Assembly (NCBI GenBank): GCA_018716975.1
Contig: DVJE01000046.1
Coordinates: 1-49,498 of the forward strand
DNA length: 49,498 nt
Origin: Candidatus Gallacutalibacter stercoravium
GTDB lineage: Bacteria; Bacillota; Clostridia; Oscillospirales; Acutalibacteraceae
Reading direction: 5' to 3'
Made by a program: the position numbers and the translations under genes. Under the pieces are notes generated by a model. It was not told where the DNA came from, searched no databases, and saw only the letters and a program-made list of their open reading frames with translations. Below, piece after piece: positions 1 through 8,255 of the stretch; positions within the stretch are counted from its first letter, which is position 1, and every line of letters starts with the position of its first letter.

Positions 1-1249
1 TAGATTCTTTTTTGCAATATAACAATCCCATTACTCCGGTTAATTCATCAAACAAACCCAAGGCATAGTCGGCCAACTCTTTCGAAGGCGCCGACGCCGG
101 GCCGAGATTGGTGTTGATATCCCGCGCCAGGTCAAAAATGGCCGAAATACCGTCGGCCGTGTTTAAATCGTCGTCCATGGCTTCAATAAAGTGATCGCGA
201 TAGGTATTTAAGCGCTGCCGGGCCTGCGCATCCCCCGGCTGTTCGCCCGCTGCGGCATGGCTCGCCACAAATGCTAAATTTTCACGGCAATTATAAAGCC
301 GTTCCAGCGCCGCCTTGCTTTGCTCAATCAGTTCCACGCTGTAATTAATGGGGCTGCGGTAATGAGCGGCTACCATCAGGTAACGGATGGGTTCATAGCC
401 GTATTGCTCCGCCACATCGCGCACCGTAAAGAAATTATTCAGCGATTTCGACATCTTATGGTTATCCACATTGATATAGCCGTTATGCATCCAGTAACGG
501 GCAAAAGGTACGCCGTTGCAGCATTCGCTTTGTGCAATTTCATTTTCATGATGAGGGAAAATCAAATCCTGGCCGCCGCAATGAATATCGATGGTTTCAC
601 CCAAATACCGCCGCGCCATAGCGGAGCACTCAATATGCCACCCGGGCCTACCCTTACCCCAAGGGGAGTCCCACATGGGCTCGCCGGGCTTTGCTGCCTT
701 CCACAAGGCAAAATCCATGGGATCTTCCTTTTCTTCCCCTACGCCAATGCGCGCGCCCGCCTGCAAATCATCCAGCGGCTGGTGCGACAATTTGCCATAC
801 CCATCAAACTTCAATGTGCGAAAATAAACATCCCCGTTGGGCGCCGCATAAGCATAGCCTTTATCAACCAGCCGGGAAACGATATCGATAATGGTATCGA
901 TATTCTCAGTAGCCAGCGGGTGCACAGTGGCCGGGCGCACATTGAGGCCCTCGGCGTCTTTGCGGTATTCGGCGATGTAGCGCTTGGATATGGTTAAATA
1001 GTCGCTGTTTTCTTCCTGCGCCTTGCGAATAATCTTATCGTCAATATCGGTAAAATTCTGTACATAAGTCACGTTGTAACCACGGTATTCTAAATAACGG
1101 CGCAGCGTATCAAAAACGCAGATTGGGCGCGCGTTGCCGATATGGATGTAATTATACACCGTAGGGCCGCAGGCATAAATTTTCGCTTCGCCCGGCGTGC
1201 CGGGTGCAAATTCTTCTTTTTGGCGGGTCATCGTGTTATAAATTTTCAT
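1..1249 (-). CDS. cysS: Cysteinyl-tRNA synthetase, 3' end cut by window edge
   Basis: Class I synthetase that charges tRNA-Cys in the cytoplasm. The frame opens with ATG at 1249 and stays open to base 1, so about 416 residues are present and the last ~50 (normal length 460-480) lie outside the window. Visible signatures are the zinc-ligand CGPT (Cys27), the HIGH-type motif HIGN (residues 36-39), the zinc-site segment GWHIECSAM, the HHENE segment and an intact KMSKS loop. It lies about 100 bases downstream of cysE on the same strand with no clear terminator between them, so the two are probably co-transcribed from the Cys T-box leader further upstream. Nothing looks damaged; the truncation is only the window edge. 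Confidence 0.97.
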   Translation of the reverse strand, partial: MKIYNTMTRQKEEFAPGTPGEAKIYACGPTVYNYIHIGNARPICVFDTLRRYLEYRGYNVTYVQNFTDIDDKIIRKAQEENSDYLTISKRYIAEYRKDAEGLNVRPATVHPLATENIDTIIDIVSRLVDKGYAYAAPNGDVYFRTLKFDGYGKLSHQPLDDLQAGARIGVGEEKEDPMDFALWKAAKPGEPMWDSPWGKGRPGWHIECSAMARRYLGETIDIHCGGQDLIFPHHENEIAQSECCNGVPFARYWMHNGYINVDNHKMSKSLNNFFTVRDVAEQYGYEPIRYLMVAAHYRSPINYSVELIEQSKAALERLYNCRENLAFVASHAAAGEQPGDAQARQRLNTYRDHFIEAMDDDLNTADGISAIFDLARDINTNLGPASAPSKELADYALGLFDELTGVMGLLYCKKES

Positions 1250-1346
1250 AACCTTTTTGCGCGGCGGTATCATAAAAACACCGCCCGTCTCCTTTCTGTT
1301 TTTCATAAAATAGGATATAACTCATTTTTATCTGTGAAAACTACAA

Positions 1347-2006
1347 TTAAAACAGCTCTTGCTCCTCTTTCTGGGCCGTGTTCATGTGCCCGATCTCGGT
1401 TTCAATATGGGCAACTTGCCGCTGCAAACGGCAAAGATCCTGTACCACCGGGTCGGCCACATGCACCTGATCTAGGTTTTCAGGCCGCACACCGTTGATG
1501 CGCACCACATGGGCAGGCACGCCTACCGCCGTAGCATTAGCAGGCACCTCGCTGAGTACAACGGCGCCCGCGGCAATCCGGGCATGATCCCCCACTGTAA
1601 AAGGCCCCAATACCTTGGCGCCTGCGCCCACCAGCACATGATTCCCTAGGGTGGGATGACGTTTGCCGTGATCTTTGCCGGTGCCGCCCAAGGTAACGTT
1701 TTGATACAAGGTGCAATAATCTCCAATTTCTGTGGTTTCTCCAATCACCACGCCCATACCGTGGTCAATAAATAAGCCCTTGCCTATTTTTGCCCCTGGA
1801 TGAATTTCAATACCGGTTTTATGGCGCGCCCGTTGTGAAATCATTCTAGCAATGAATTTATGGTTATGGCGGTAAAACCAGTTGGCCCTGCGGTAAGAAC
1901 GCACTGCCTTAAAACCAGCGTATAAAAAATAAACTTCAAACCGGGAGCGGGCCGCTGGATCTCGATCCATAATGGAATCCAGCTCCTCTTTTAAACGATC
2001 AAACAC
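1347..2006 (-). CDS. cysE: Serine O-acetyltransferase (EpsC/CysE type)
   Basis: Acetylates L-serine with acetyl-CoA to O-acetylserine, the first committed step of cysteine synthesis. The C-terminal half shows left-handed beta-helix hexapeptide repeats (GIEIHPGAKIGKG, VVIGETTEIGD, VLVGAGAKVLG) and the family block LFIDHGMGVVIGE. The frame extends upstream to a GTG at 2039. I prefer the GTG at 2006 because AGGTGA (2014-2019) sits 7 bases before it and the product then begins V-F-D-R-L-K-E-E-L, matching the usual CysE N-terminus. That gives 219 residues, typical for the short EpsC type. It is the first gene of the cysE-cysS operon and follows a T-box leader that reads tRNA-Cys charging, so enzyme supply is tied to cysteine starvation. 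Confidence 0.95.
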   Translation of the reverse strand: MFDRLKEELDSIMDRDPAARSRFEVYFLYAGFKAVRSYRRANWFYRHNHKFIARMISQRARHKTGIEIHPGAKIGKGLFIDHGMGVVIGETTEIGDYCTLYQNVTLGGTGKDHGKRHPTLGNHVLVGAGAKVLGPFTVGDHARIAAGAVVLSEVPANATAVGVPAHVVRINGVRPENLDQVHVADPVVQDLCRLQRQVAHIETEIGHMNTAQKEEQELF

Positions 2007-2093
2007 AATCGTGTCACCTACCTTTTTCGCTTGAACCACGCGAGTACGCCTAAATGGTTTACAATCGCGCGCGGTTTCCCCTATGCCAGCATA

Positions 2094-2350
2094 TGCAAAA
2101 ACGCCGCCCCCGCCCCAAAAGGACGGAGGCGGCGCTTATCTCGCCGCGGTTCCACTCCGTATTTCTTACTCAAACGGCCGTTAACGGCGCCCGCCGTGCA
2201 GAGATACTGCGGTATTCACCGGTTCCCCCCGCCTGCCCGCCGGATCCCCGGCTAAACGGATGCATTTCACCCGCCGCCCGTTAAAAACGCTTTCAGCCTA
2301 TGGCGTTTTCTCTCTGGCACCGGCTTTTTCGAGCTACTTCTTCCGTTTAT
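2094..2350 (-). promoter_or_regulatory. T-box riboswitch leader, tRNA-Cys specific
   Basis: Reading the minus strand, Stem I closes with AAACGGA (2342-2348) pairing TCCGTTT (2254-2260). An AGTA loop-E motif follows the 5' arm, and UGC (2262-2264), a cysteine codon followed by A, lies at the expected specifier position. The T-box core GTGGAACCGCG is at 2143-2157. Its UGGA would pair a tRNA acceptor end with discriminator U73, as in tRNA-Cys. A GC-rich terminator stem (2102-2116 with 2121-2134) followed by a T run (to 2094) completes the attenuator. The codon, the discriminator and the downstream cysE-cysS genes all agree. Uncharged tRNA-Cys should favour readthrough. Confidence 0.93.
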
Positions 2351-2370
2351 GGCATTTAGAAATCCTTTAC

Positions 2371-2399
2371 AGTATAAACGATATCTGGTCAAAAGTAAA
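2371..2399 (-). promoter_or_regulatory. Promoter of the cysE-cysS operon
   Basis: On the minus strand, TTTACT (2394-2399) and TATACT (2371-2376) are separated by 17 bases, a plausible sigma-A promoter. It starts the T-box leader and lies just after the pgsA stop codon. Confidence 0.6.
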
Positions 2400-2416
2400 G
2401 CAGACCAACCAACTTT

Positions 2417-3010
2417 CTATTTTGTCTGGCTGAACAACTCTTTGTTTTGCACCAAATAAATAACGCCTGACAGCACTGTGAAAAAGGTGGCGATTCCCAG
2501 CAACAAATTCCCAATGAGCAAGAATAAACTGGAAATATCACCGCCAAAGGTAAGCGGCGGCAAAATTTGCAGCTGCATCAGCTCTAAAATATACTGCAAA
2601 ACAAAAATAGCCACAATAGCCACAATCTGTGATACCGTTTTTGCTTTACCCCACTGATTGGCCGCCAACACCACGCCGTTATCCGCCGCCACCAAACGCA
2701 AAGATGTGATTAAAAACTCCCGCGCAATGATAATCAGCACCAACCAAATATTGCAAAGCCCAAGGCTAACAAAACCGACCAAGGCAGAAACCACCATGAC
2801 CTTATCCGCCACAGGATCCATAAATTTGCCGAAATTTGTGATTAAGCCACGGCTGCGCGCTAGTTTACCGTCTAAATGATCGGTATAAGCCGCAATGCCA
2901 AATATCAGGCCCGACACCAAATAGTGATGAGGGAAGCCACTTAGCAGAACGATTAAAAAAACAGGCACCAAACAAAGGCGCAAGATTGTCAGTTTATTGG
3001 GCAGGTTCAT
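2417..3010 (-). CDS. pgsA: CDP-diacylglycerol--glycerol-3-phosphate 3-phosphatidyltransferase
   Basis: Integral membrane enzyme that makes phosphatidylglycerol phosphate from CDP-diacylglycerol and glycerol-3-phosphate. The CDP-alcohol phosphotransferase signature is complete: D47-G48-x2-A51-R52-x8-G61-x3-D65-x3-D69, which supplies the metal-binding aspartates. Several hydrophobic segments follow, the last near residues 160-185. At 197 residues it is normal for bacterial PgsA, and the N-terminus MNLPNKLTILR is typical. It is the last gene of the apparent recA-recX-rimO-pgsA unit; rimO ends about 70 bases upstream. The rimO-pgsA pairing is common in Bacillota. Confidence 0.95.
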   Translation of the reverse strand: MNLPNKLTILRLCLVPVFLIVLLSGFPHHYLVSGLIFGIAAYTDHLDGKLARSRGLITNFGKFMDPVADKVMVVSALVGFVSLGLCNIWLVLIIIAREFLITSLRLVAADNGVVLAANQWGKAKTVSQIVAIVAIFVLQYILELMQLQILPPLTFGGDISSLFLLIGNLLLGIATFFTVLSGVIYLVQNKELFSQTK

Positions 3011-3079
3011 TTTTTCTCCCCCTGTCGCTGGTATTTCCAGCCGGCTTTGCTAAACCGGATTTTCCGGCAAACGGGGCTT

Positions 3080-4423
3080 TTATTCCCGCGCCAGCTCGCC
3101 TATTAAATCGCAGCCCATATGCTCAGTGATCCGTACCGGCACAAAGCTGCCCGCCTTAGGCCTGCCGCCCTCTGCGGTGAAGAATACTTTTGCGTCAACA
3201 TCAGGGGCGTCCGCTGCGCTGCGCCCAAAACAACATTCGGCATATCTATCGTAGCCTTCGCATAGCACCGTTAAAACTTTGCCCTCTTGCGCCGCGCAAT
3301 ACTCCTCTAATATTTCTTGCTGCTGTTCCATCAGCAGTTCTTGCCTATGCCGCTTGATATCCTCGTCAATCTGCCCGGCCATACGGGCAGCCGGCGTGCC
3401 TTCTTCACAGGAATAGGCAAAACAACCCATGCGCTCAAAACGCATCTGTTGCACAAATTCGGCCAATTCCTCAAACTGTTCTTCTGTTTCGCCAGGGAAG
3501 CCAACGATAAATGTGGTGCGCACCACAACACCGGGCACCTTTTGGCGCACTTTCTCTAGCAAAGCCGCCAGCTCCTGCCTGCTGCCTTTGCGGTTCATCG
3601 CCCGCAACACCTGCTCATTGCAGTGCTGCAATGGCAAATCGATATATTTACATATCTTTTCTTCCTGCGCCATCACTTCCAGCAGTTCGTCGGTTAAATG
3701 CTCTGGGTAGCAATATAGCAAGCGGATCCACCGGATTCCATCGATCTTACATAGCTCCCGCAGCAGTTGGGGCAGCAGTAACTTACCGCTCAAATCCAGC
3801 CCATAACGGGTAGTATCTTGCGCAATCACCAGCAATTCCTTCACGCCGCGTTGTGCCAGCTCCCGGGCTTCTTGGAGCACATCCTCCATCGGGCGGCTAC
3901 GATAGCGGCCCCGGATCAAAGGAATGGCACAATAGCTGCAGCAATTGTCGCACCCCTCGGCAATTTTCAAATAAGCGAAATATTCCGGTGTGGTTTGCAC
4001 ACGGCCGCCGCTAAGCGGCAAACATAACTTATCGGGATAAGCCTGCACCCGCTCGCCTGACAGCACCCGATCCAATAAAGACACAATATCGCCGTTGGCG
4101 CCAATGCCTAACACAGCATCCGCCTCTGGCAACTCTTTTGCCACTTCTTCCTGATACCGTTGGGCCATACAACCGGTAACCACCAAAGCCTTAATTTTTC
4201 CTTCGGCTTTGAGCTTGCCAAGCTCCAATATCTCTTCTATGCTTTCTTGTTTTGCGTCGTCAATAAAGCCGCAGGTATTTACAATTGCTACATCCGCCAT
4301 AGCCGCATCTGCAACAAGGCGGTAACCGGCTTGTTGCAGCCGGTAAAGCATCATTTCACCATCCACTCGGTTTTTTTCACACCCTAGGCTCACCATGCCA
4401 ACAGTCCGCTTCTGTTGTTCCAT
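3080..4423 (-). CDS. rimO: Ribosomal protein S12 methylthiotransferase
   Basis: Radical-SAM enzyme that adds a methylthio group to an aspartate of ribosomal protein S12. With the start at ATG 4423 (M-E-Q-Q), the N-terminal UPF0004 domain carries Cys15, Cys51 and Cys85 for the auxiliary cluster. The radical-SAM CxxxCxxC motif is Cys158-Cys162-Cys165 (EGCDNCCSYC). A C-terminal TRAM domain ends in GELARE. The segment VSLGCEKNRVDGE distinguishes RimO from MiaB. An in-frame ATG at 4465 would add 14 residues, but the start used here gives the usual N-terminus and has GAGAGG upstream, at a rather long spacing of about 13. It sits between recX and pgsA, all on the minus strand. Confidence 0.95.
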   Translation of the reverse strand: MEQQKRTVGMVSLGCEKNRVDGEMMLYRLQQAGYRLVADAAMADVAIVNTCGFIDDAKQESIEEILELGKLKAEGKIKALVVTGCMAQRYQEEVAKELPEADAVLGIGANGDIVSLLDRVLSGERVQAYPDKLCLPLSGGRVQTTPEYFAYLKIAEGCDNCCSYCAIPLIRGRYRSRPMEDVLQEARELAQRGVKELLVIAQDTTRYGLDLSGKLLLPQLLRELCKIDGIRWIRLLYCYPEHLTDELLEVMAQEEKICKYIDLPLQHCNEQVLRAMNRKGSRQELAALLEKVRQKVPGVVVRTTFIVGFPGETEEQFEELAEFVQQMRFERMGCFAYSCEEGTPAARMAGQIDEDIKRHRQELLMEQQQEILEEYCAAQEGKVLTVLCEGYDRYAECCFGRSAADAPDVDAKVFFTAEGGRPKAGSFVPVRITEHMGCDLIGELARE

Positions 4424-4506
4424 ATACCGGTTAATTCCTCTCTTTATACAGTCTATGCGCCACACTTCGGCTACAGCACCTTAAACGGTTTTATATCTGC
4501 AAAGCG

Positions 4507-5130
4507 CTATTCCTGCCAGCCTTCATCCGCATCAAGGTAAGGCTGCAATGCACTACGCACATCCTCCCAGCGGTAGCCCAGCCGCAGCAGGGCGGCCACC
4601 GCCCGCTTACGCCCTTTTTCATCTGCCAGCTGCGCGGCAAACTTTTTTTCTATCAGATCCGCCAGCTGCTCCTGCGGATCCGGTTGCATTTCTTCTATTA
4701 TCTCACGAATTAGCTCCCTGTCAATCCCCTTTTGACGAAGAGCCTGCTCTACGCGCGCAACAGCATACCCCTTTCGCTGCATCAGTTCCCTGGCATACCG
4801 GCCGGCAAAATCCCTATCATTGATTAGCCCAGCCTCCTCCATTCGTTGGGTTACTTGGCGGGCCGTATCGGCTTTTACGCTACGCCGTAACTTATTTTCC
4901 AGCTCTTTTCGGGAATGATCCCGGCATTCCAGCAAATATAGGGCCTTTTCTTGGGCGCGGCGCGCCTCTGAACGGTTGGCTAGCTCCTCTATTTGCTCGG
5001 GGCTAACCTCATCCCCTACCCGATAAGGGGACTCTGCCAAAACGCGGGCATCAATGCTAGCGGCGTATTCCCCATCCAAATAAAGAGCCCTCAGCGACTT
5101 TCGCCGGGGCTCTATCGCGGTTATCTGCAT
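4507..5130 (-). CDS. recX: RecA regulator RecX
   Basis: Small helical protein that binds RecA filaments and modulates recombination and the SOS response. The 207 residues match the RecX pattern: repeated three-helix modules with the KALYLLECRDHSRKEL segment, the NDRDFAGRYA segment and a GYRWEDVRSAL terminus. The ATG overlaps the recA stop codon (TAATG), so translation is probably coupled and RecX made in proportion to RecA. rimO follows after about 83 bases. Confidence 0.93.
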   Translation of the reverse strand: MQITAIEPRRKSLRALYLDGEYAASIDARVLAESPYRVGDEVSPEQIEELANRSEARRAQEKALYLLECRDHSRKELENKLRRSVKADTARQVTQRMEEAGLINDRDFAGRYARELMQRKGYAVARVEQALRQKGIDRELIREIIEEMQPDPQEQLADLIEKKFAAQLADEKGRKRAVAALLRLGYRWEDVRSALQPYLDADEGWQE

Positions 5131-6263
5131 TAGTCATCATCCACCGTAATATCAATATTAGCTTTTGCAGTAGACGGCGTAGGTGTTTTTACAGGTGCTG
5201 TTGTCGGCGGCACCTCCACCGGCTTAGCGGCCGCAGAGGGCTCCCCTGTGGAAGCAGCCGCCTTAGCGCCCGGGCTTAGCTTACTGATATTTTCCATAAC
5301 CTCTTTTTCCACCTGCTGGGCGATATCGGGATGGGTTTGGAAAAACTCCTTAGCATTATCGCGCCCTTGCCCCAGCCGAGAACCCTGATAAGAAAACCAC
5401 GCGCCGCTTTTTTGCACCACATCCAGTTTCACTGCAATATCCAGTAGCTCGCCGTCGCGCGAAATCCCCTTGCCGTACATCACATCAAATTCCGCCTCGC
5501 GGAAGGGGGGCGCCACTTTGTTTTTAACCACCTTTGCCCTGGTGCGGGAGCCTATCATTTCGCCGCCGCTTTTTAAGGTTTCAATCTTACGGATATCAAT
5601 GCGCACCGACGAATAGAATTTTAAGGCGCGGCCGCCGGGGGTAACCTCGGGATTGCCGTACATAACCCCCACTTTTTCACGCAGCTGGTTGATAAAGATG
5701 GCCACACAGTTGGATTTTGAAATAGCGCCCGCCAGCTTGCGCAGGGCTTGCGACATCAAACGGGCCTGCAGGCCCACGTGGCTGTCGCCCATTTCACCCT
5801 CAATTTCTGCGCGAGGCACCAGAGCGGCAACGGAGTCCACCACCACCACGTCAATAGCACCTGAGCGCACCAAGGCTTCTGTAATCTCCAGCGCCTGCTC
5901 GCCGGTATCCGGCTGTGACACCAGCAAGGAATCCACATCTACGCCCAAAGCGCTGGCGTAAACCGGATCCAACGCGTGTTCTACATCAATAAAAGCAGCA
6001 TAGCCACCATTTTTTTGCCCCTGGGCGATGCAATGCAGCGCCAACGTGGTTTTACCCGAAGACTCCGGGCCGTATATCTCTACAATACGCCCGCGCGGCA
6101 AACCGCCAATTCCCAACGCCAAATCCAACGACAGAGAACCGGTGGGGATTGCATCCACCTGCATTCCCTCATTTTGGCCCAAACGCATTACGGCGCCTTT
6201 ACCAAATTGCTTTTCTATTTGACTTAAAGCTGTTTCCAGCGCTTTTGTTTTATCTACCGCCAT
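5130..6263 (-). CDS. recA: Recombinase RecA
   Basis: ATP-dependent strand-exchange protein and co-protease for LexA. Walker A is GPESSGKT (residues 65-72). Walker B ([11 protein letters not shown]) and the DNA-binding loop regions ([24 protein letters not shown] is the conserved core, split here by family landmarks; [20 protein letters not shown] in L2) are intact. The last ~50 residues are a Thr/Pro/Ala-rich tail ending in the acidic TVDDD, common in Bacillota RecA. ATG 6263 has GGAGG upstream. The gene has its own promoter and a LexA-like palindrome in the gap after prmC, and its stop overlaps the recX start. At 377 residues the length is normal. Confidence 0.99.
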   Translation of the reverse strand: MAVDKTKALETALSQIEKQFGKGAVMRLGQNEGMQVDAIPTGSLSLDLALGIGGLPRGRIVEIYGPESSGKTTLALHCIAQGQKNGGYAAFIDVEHALDPVYASALGVDVDSLLVSQPDTGEQALEITEALVRSGAIDVVVVDSVAALVPRAEIEGEMGDSHVGLQARLMSQALRKLAGAISKSNCVAIFINQLREKVGVMYGNPEVTPGGRALKFYSSVRIDIRKIETLKSGGEMIGSRTRAKVVKNKVAPPFREAEFDVMYGKGISRDGELLDIAVKLDVVQKSGAWFSYQGSRLGQGRDNAKEFFQTHPDIAQQVEKEVMENISKLSPGAKAAASTGEPSAAAKPVEVPPTTAPVKTPTPSTAKANIDITVDDD

Positions 6264-6346
6264 CCGTCTTTTCCTCCAATTCCGTTTGGCTTTTACGCCT
6301 TTGTTTTATAACATTGCGCAAAAACGAGGTATAGTAAGCAATCATT

Positions 6347-6375
6347 ATTATAATCGTTCTCCTTGGGAAAAGCAA
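6347..6375 (-). promoter_or_regulatory. recA promoter
   Basis: Minus-strand TTGCTT (6370-6375), a 17-base spacer, then a consensus TATAAT (6347-6352), about 84 bases before the recA ATG. Confidence 0.65.
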
Positions 6376-6393
6376 CAGAACAGAGCAAATTTT

Positions 6394-6407
6394 CAAACAA
6401 TTGTTCT
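6394..6407 (-). promoter_or_regulatory. LexA-like palindrome upstream of recA
   Basis: The minus strand reads AGAACAATTGTTTG, close to the Bacillota LexA (DinR) box GAAC-N4-GTTC with one mismatch in the right half. It lies about 20 bases upstream of the recA -35 element, an unusual distance for simple repression, so its role is an inference. Confidence 0.45.
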
Positions 6408-6410
6408 TTT

Positions 6411-7268
6411 TTATTTGCCAGCAGTACCCCAAACCACGCGGTCTAGCCCCTGTATATCTCGATCAACGCCGATATTCTGCACGCCTACATGTGAAAACAG
6501 CTCCGCCACCTGCGCGGCCTGTTCTTCGCCGATCTCTACCGCAATCAGGCCACCCGGTTTCACCCGGTTAGCCCAATGCTGCGCAATGGCACGATAAAAG
6601 CGCAGGCCATCGGCTCCGCCATCCAACGCCATAGTAGGTTCCCAGCTAATCTCCCTTTGTAGGCCGTCCAACTCTTTTGTAGCAATATAGGGCGGATTGG
6701 AAACCACAGCATCCAAACAGGCCGCAGGAAAGCTGTGCCAGCAATCGAAAATATCTCCCTGCACCGTTTGAATGCCCTGCATACCATTCCGGCGCACATT
6801 CTTTTGTAAATACCGGTAGGCAGTATCCGACAACTCCACCGCCGTAATTTGGGCTTTTGGCAGTAAAGATTGTATCCCAATGCTCACCGTCCCGCTGCCG
6901 GCACATAAATCCGCTATTTTAACCTGCTCCAAGCCGTTTGAACGAAAAAAACTCTCGCACCGGCGCACCAGCACTTCGGTATCGTCCCGCGGGATCAAAA
7001 CGCCCTCTCCAATTGAGAAAGACATCCCCATAAATTCCCACTGCCCCAGTATATATTGCAGCGGCTCGCCTCCGGCCCGGCGTCGGGCGTAAGCCCACAC
7101 TTGTTCTATTCTTGCAGCATCCGCCTCGGCGTCTCCATGCGCCAATAGCGCTTCCCGCGTTATCTGAAAGCAAAAGCAAACCAGGCTGGCGGCATCGTGG
7201 TTTGCCTCCTCCACGCCGGCCTGCCGCAATTGGGCAGCTACCTGGCGGTATAGCTTGCGTAAAGTCAT
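6411..7268 (-). CDS. prmC: Peptide chain release factor N5-glutamine methyltransferase
   Basis: Methylates the glutamine of the GGQ motif in release factors RF1 and RF2. The SAM-binding region is IADLCAGSGTVSIGI and the substrate motif VVSNPPYI (NPPY) is intact. The N-terminal helical domain precedes a conserved PLQYILGQWEFMG block. At 285 residues it is normal length. The ATG overlaps the yqhQ stop (ATGA), so the two are translationally coupled; yqhQ-prmC is a common pair in Clostridia. Confidence 0.95.
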   Translation of the reverse strand: MTLRKLYRQVAAQLRQAGVEEANHDAASLVCFCFQITREALLAHGDAEADAARIEQVWAYARRRAGGEPLQYILGQWEFMGMSFSIGEGVLIPRDDTEVLVRRCESFFRSNGLEQVKIADLCAGSGTVSIGIQSLLPKAQITAVELSDTAYRYLQKNVRRNGMQGIQTVQGDIFDCWHSFPAACLDAVVSNPPYIATKELDGLQREISWEPTMALDGGADGLRFYRAIAQHWANRVKPGGLIAVEIGEEQAAQVAELFSHVGVQNIGVDRDIQGLDRVVWGTAGK

Positions 7269-8221
7269 CGGCGCACCACATCTTCCCCATTTTCCGGTAT
7301 CACAGCCTCAATAGCCTTTATGGCCACCTCTATCATATCATCAGAGGGTTCTTTTGTGGTAATGCGCTGCATCCATAAGCCCGGCGCTGCGATAATCCTC
7401 GTTGCCAGGTTGTCATATTTACCACAGATGCGGATAAGCTCAAAGCCCAATCCAACCGTTACCGGCAAGCACAGGATTTTTACCGCAGAGCGCAGAAAAG
7501 GGTTGGAAAAAGGAATAAAAAATCCGATAATAATGCCCAGCATCAGCATAATGATCATAAAACTGGTGCCGCAACGAGGGTGAAACCGGATATGCCGCTT
7601 GACATTTTCCACAGTTAACGGTTCCTCATTTTCATAACAGAAGATCGTTTTATGTTCAGCGCCGTGGTATTCAAACACGCGATGGATCTCTTTCATGCGG
7701 GAACATAAAATTAAGTAAACCAAAAAAATCCCTATGCGCATAACGCCCTCGATGATGGAGCGGTATAAGAGATTGCCACCCAATGCCGGCAGGGGGAGCA
7801 ACAACAGATTGAAAATCCAAGTGGGCAACACAAAAAACAACAAAATGGCCAGCGCCACGCCCAATACGCCTGCAATTCCCATAATGATGTTATTAATCTT
7901 TTCGCCAAATACCCGATCGATCCACTGCTCAAATCTACCGGGTTCTCCTTCCTCTTCTTCCAACCCTGCTTTTTCCACGGAATAATTCAACGCCTGAAAG
8001 CCGATGCGCAAGGAGTCTATCATACCGGCTATCCCGCGCAAAAACGGCCAACGCAGGACGCGGTATCGATCTCGCAGATAATTCGTTTTTAGATATTCAC
8101 AGGAAATATCCCCGTCGGGCAGCCGCACCGCCACCGACGTATGATGGGGGCCGCGCATCATAATGCCCTCAATAAGGGCTTGGCCGCCTATAGAAGTAAT
8201 CCGTTTTGTTTTCTCTCGCAC
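7265..8221 (-). CDS. yqhQ: DUF1385 membrane protein, YqhQ family
   Basis: Conserved Bacillota membrane protein of unknown function. Family hallmarks are GGQALIEGIMMRGP at residues 12-25, a membrane block around residues 115-170, the segment HRVFEYHGAEHKTIFCYE, and a HPRCGTSFM motif followed by another hydrophobic stretch. Starts with GTG 8221 behind AAGGAG at 7-base spacing. It directly follows the sensor kinase gene and overlaps prmC. The conserved His, Cys and Glu residues could bind metal, but I cannot assign a reaction. Confidence 0.85.
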   Translation of the reverse strand: MREKTKRITSIGGQALIEGIMMRGPHHTSVAVRLPDGDISCEYLKTNYLRDRYRVLRWPFLRGIAGMIDSLRIGFQALNYSVEKAGLEEEEGEPGRFEQWIDRVFGEKINNIIMGIAGVLGVALAILLFFVLPTWIFNLLLLPLPALGGNLLYRSIIEGVMRIGIFLVYLILCSRMKEIHRVFEYHGAEHKTIFCYENEEPLTVENVKRHIRFHPRCGTSFMIIMLMLGIIIGFFIPFSNPFLRSAVKILCLPVTVGLGFELIRICGKYDNLATRIIAAPGLWMQRITTKEPSDDMIEVAIKAIEAVIPENGEDVVRR

Positions 8222-8255
8222 ACTGCCGCTCCTTTCCCATGCGGAAATTGTAATG

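Noticed and set aside
320-997. Plus-strand open frame of 225 codons at the left end
   Set aside because: It lies antisense inside cysS, whose HIGH, zinc and KMSKS signatures are all on the minus strand. No ribosome site and no recognisable protein pattern.
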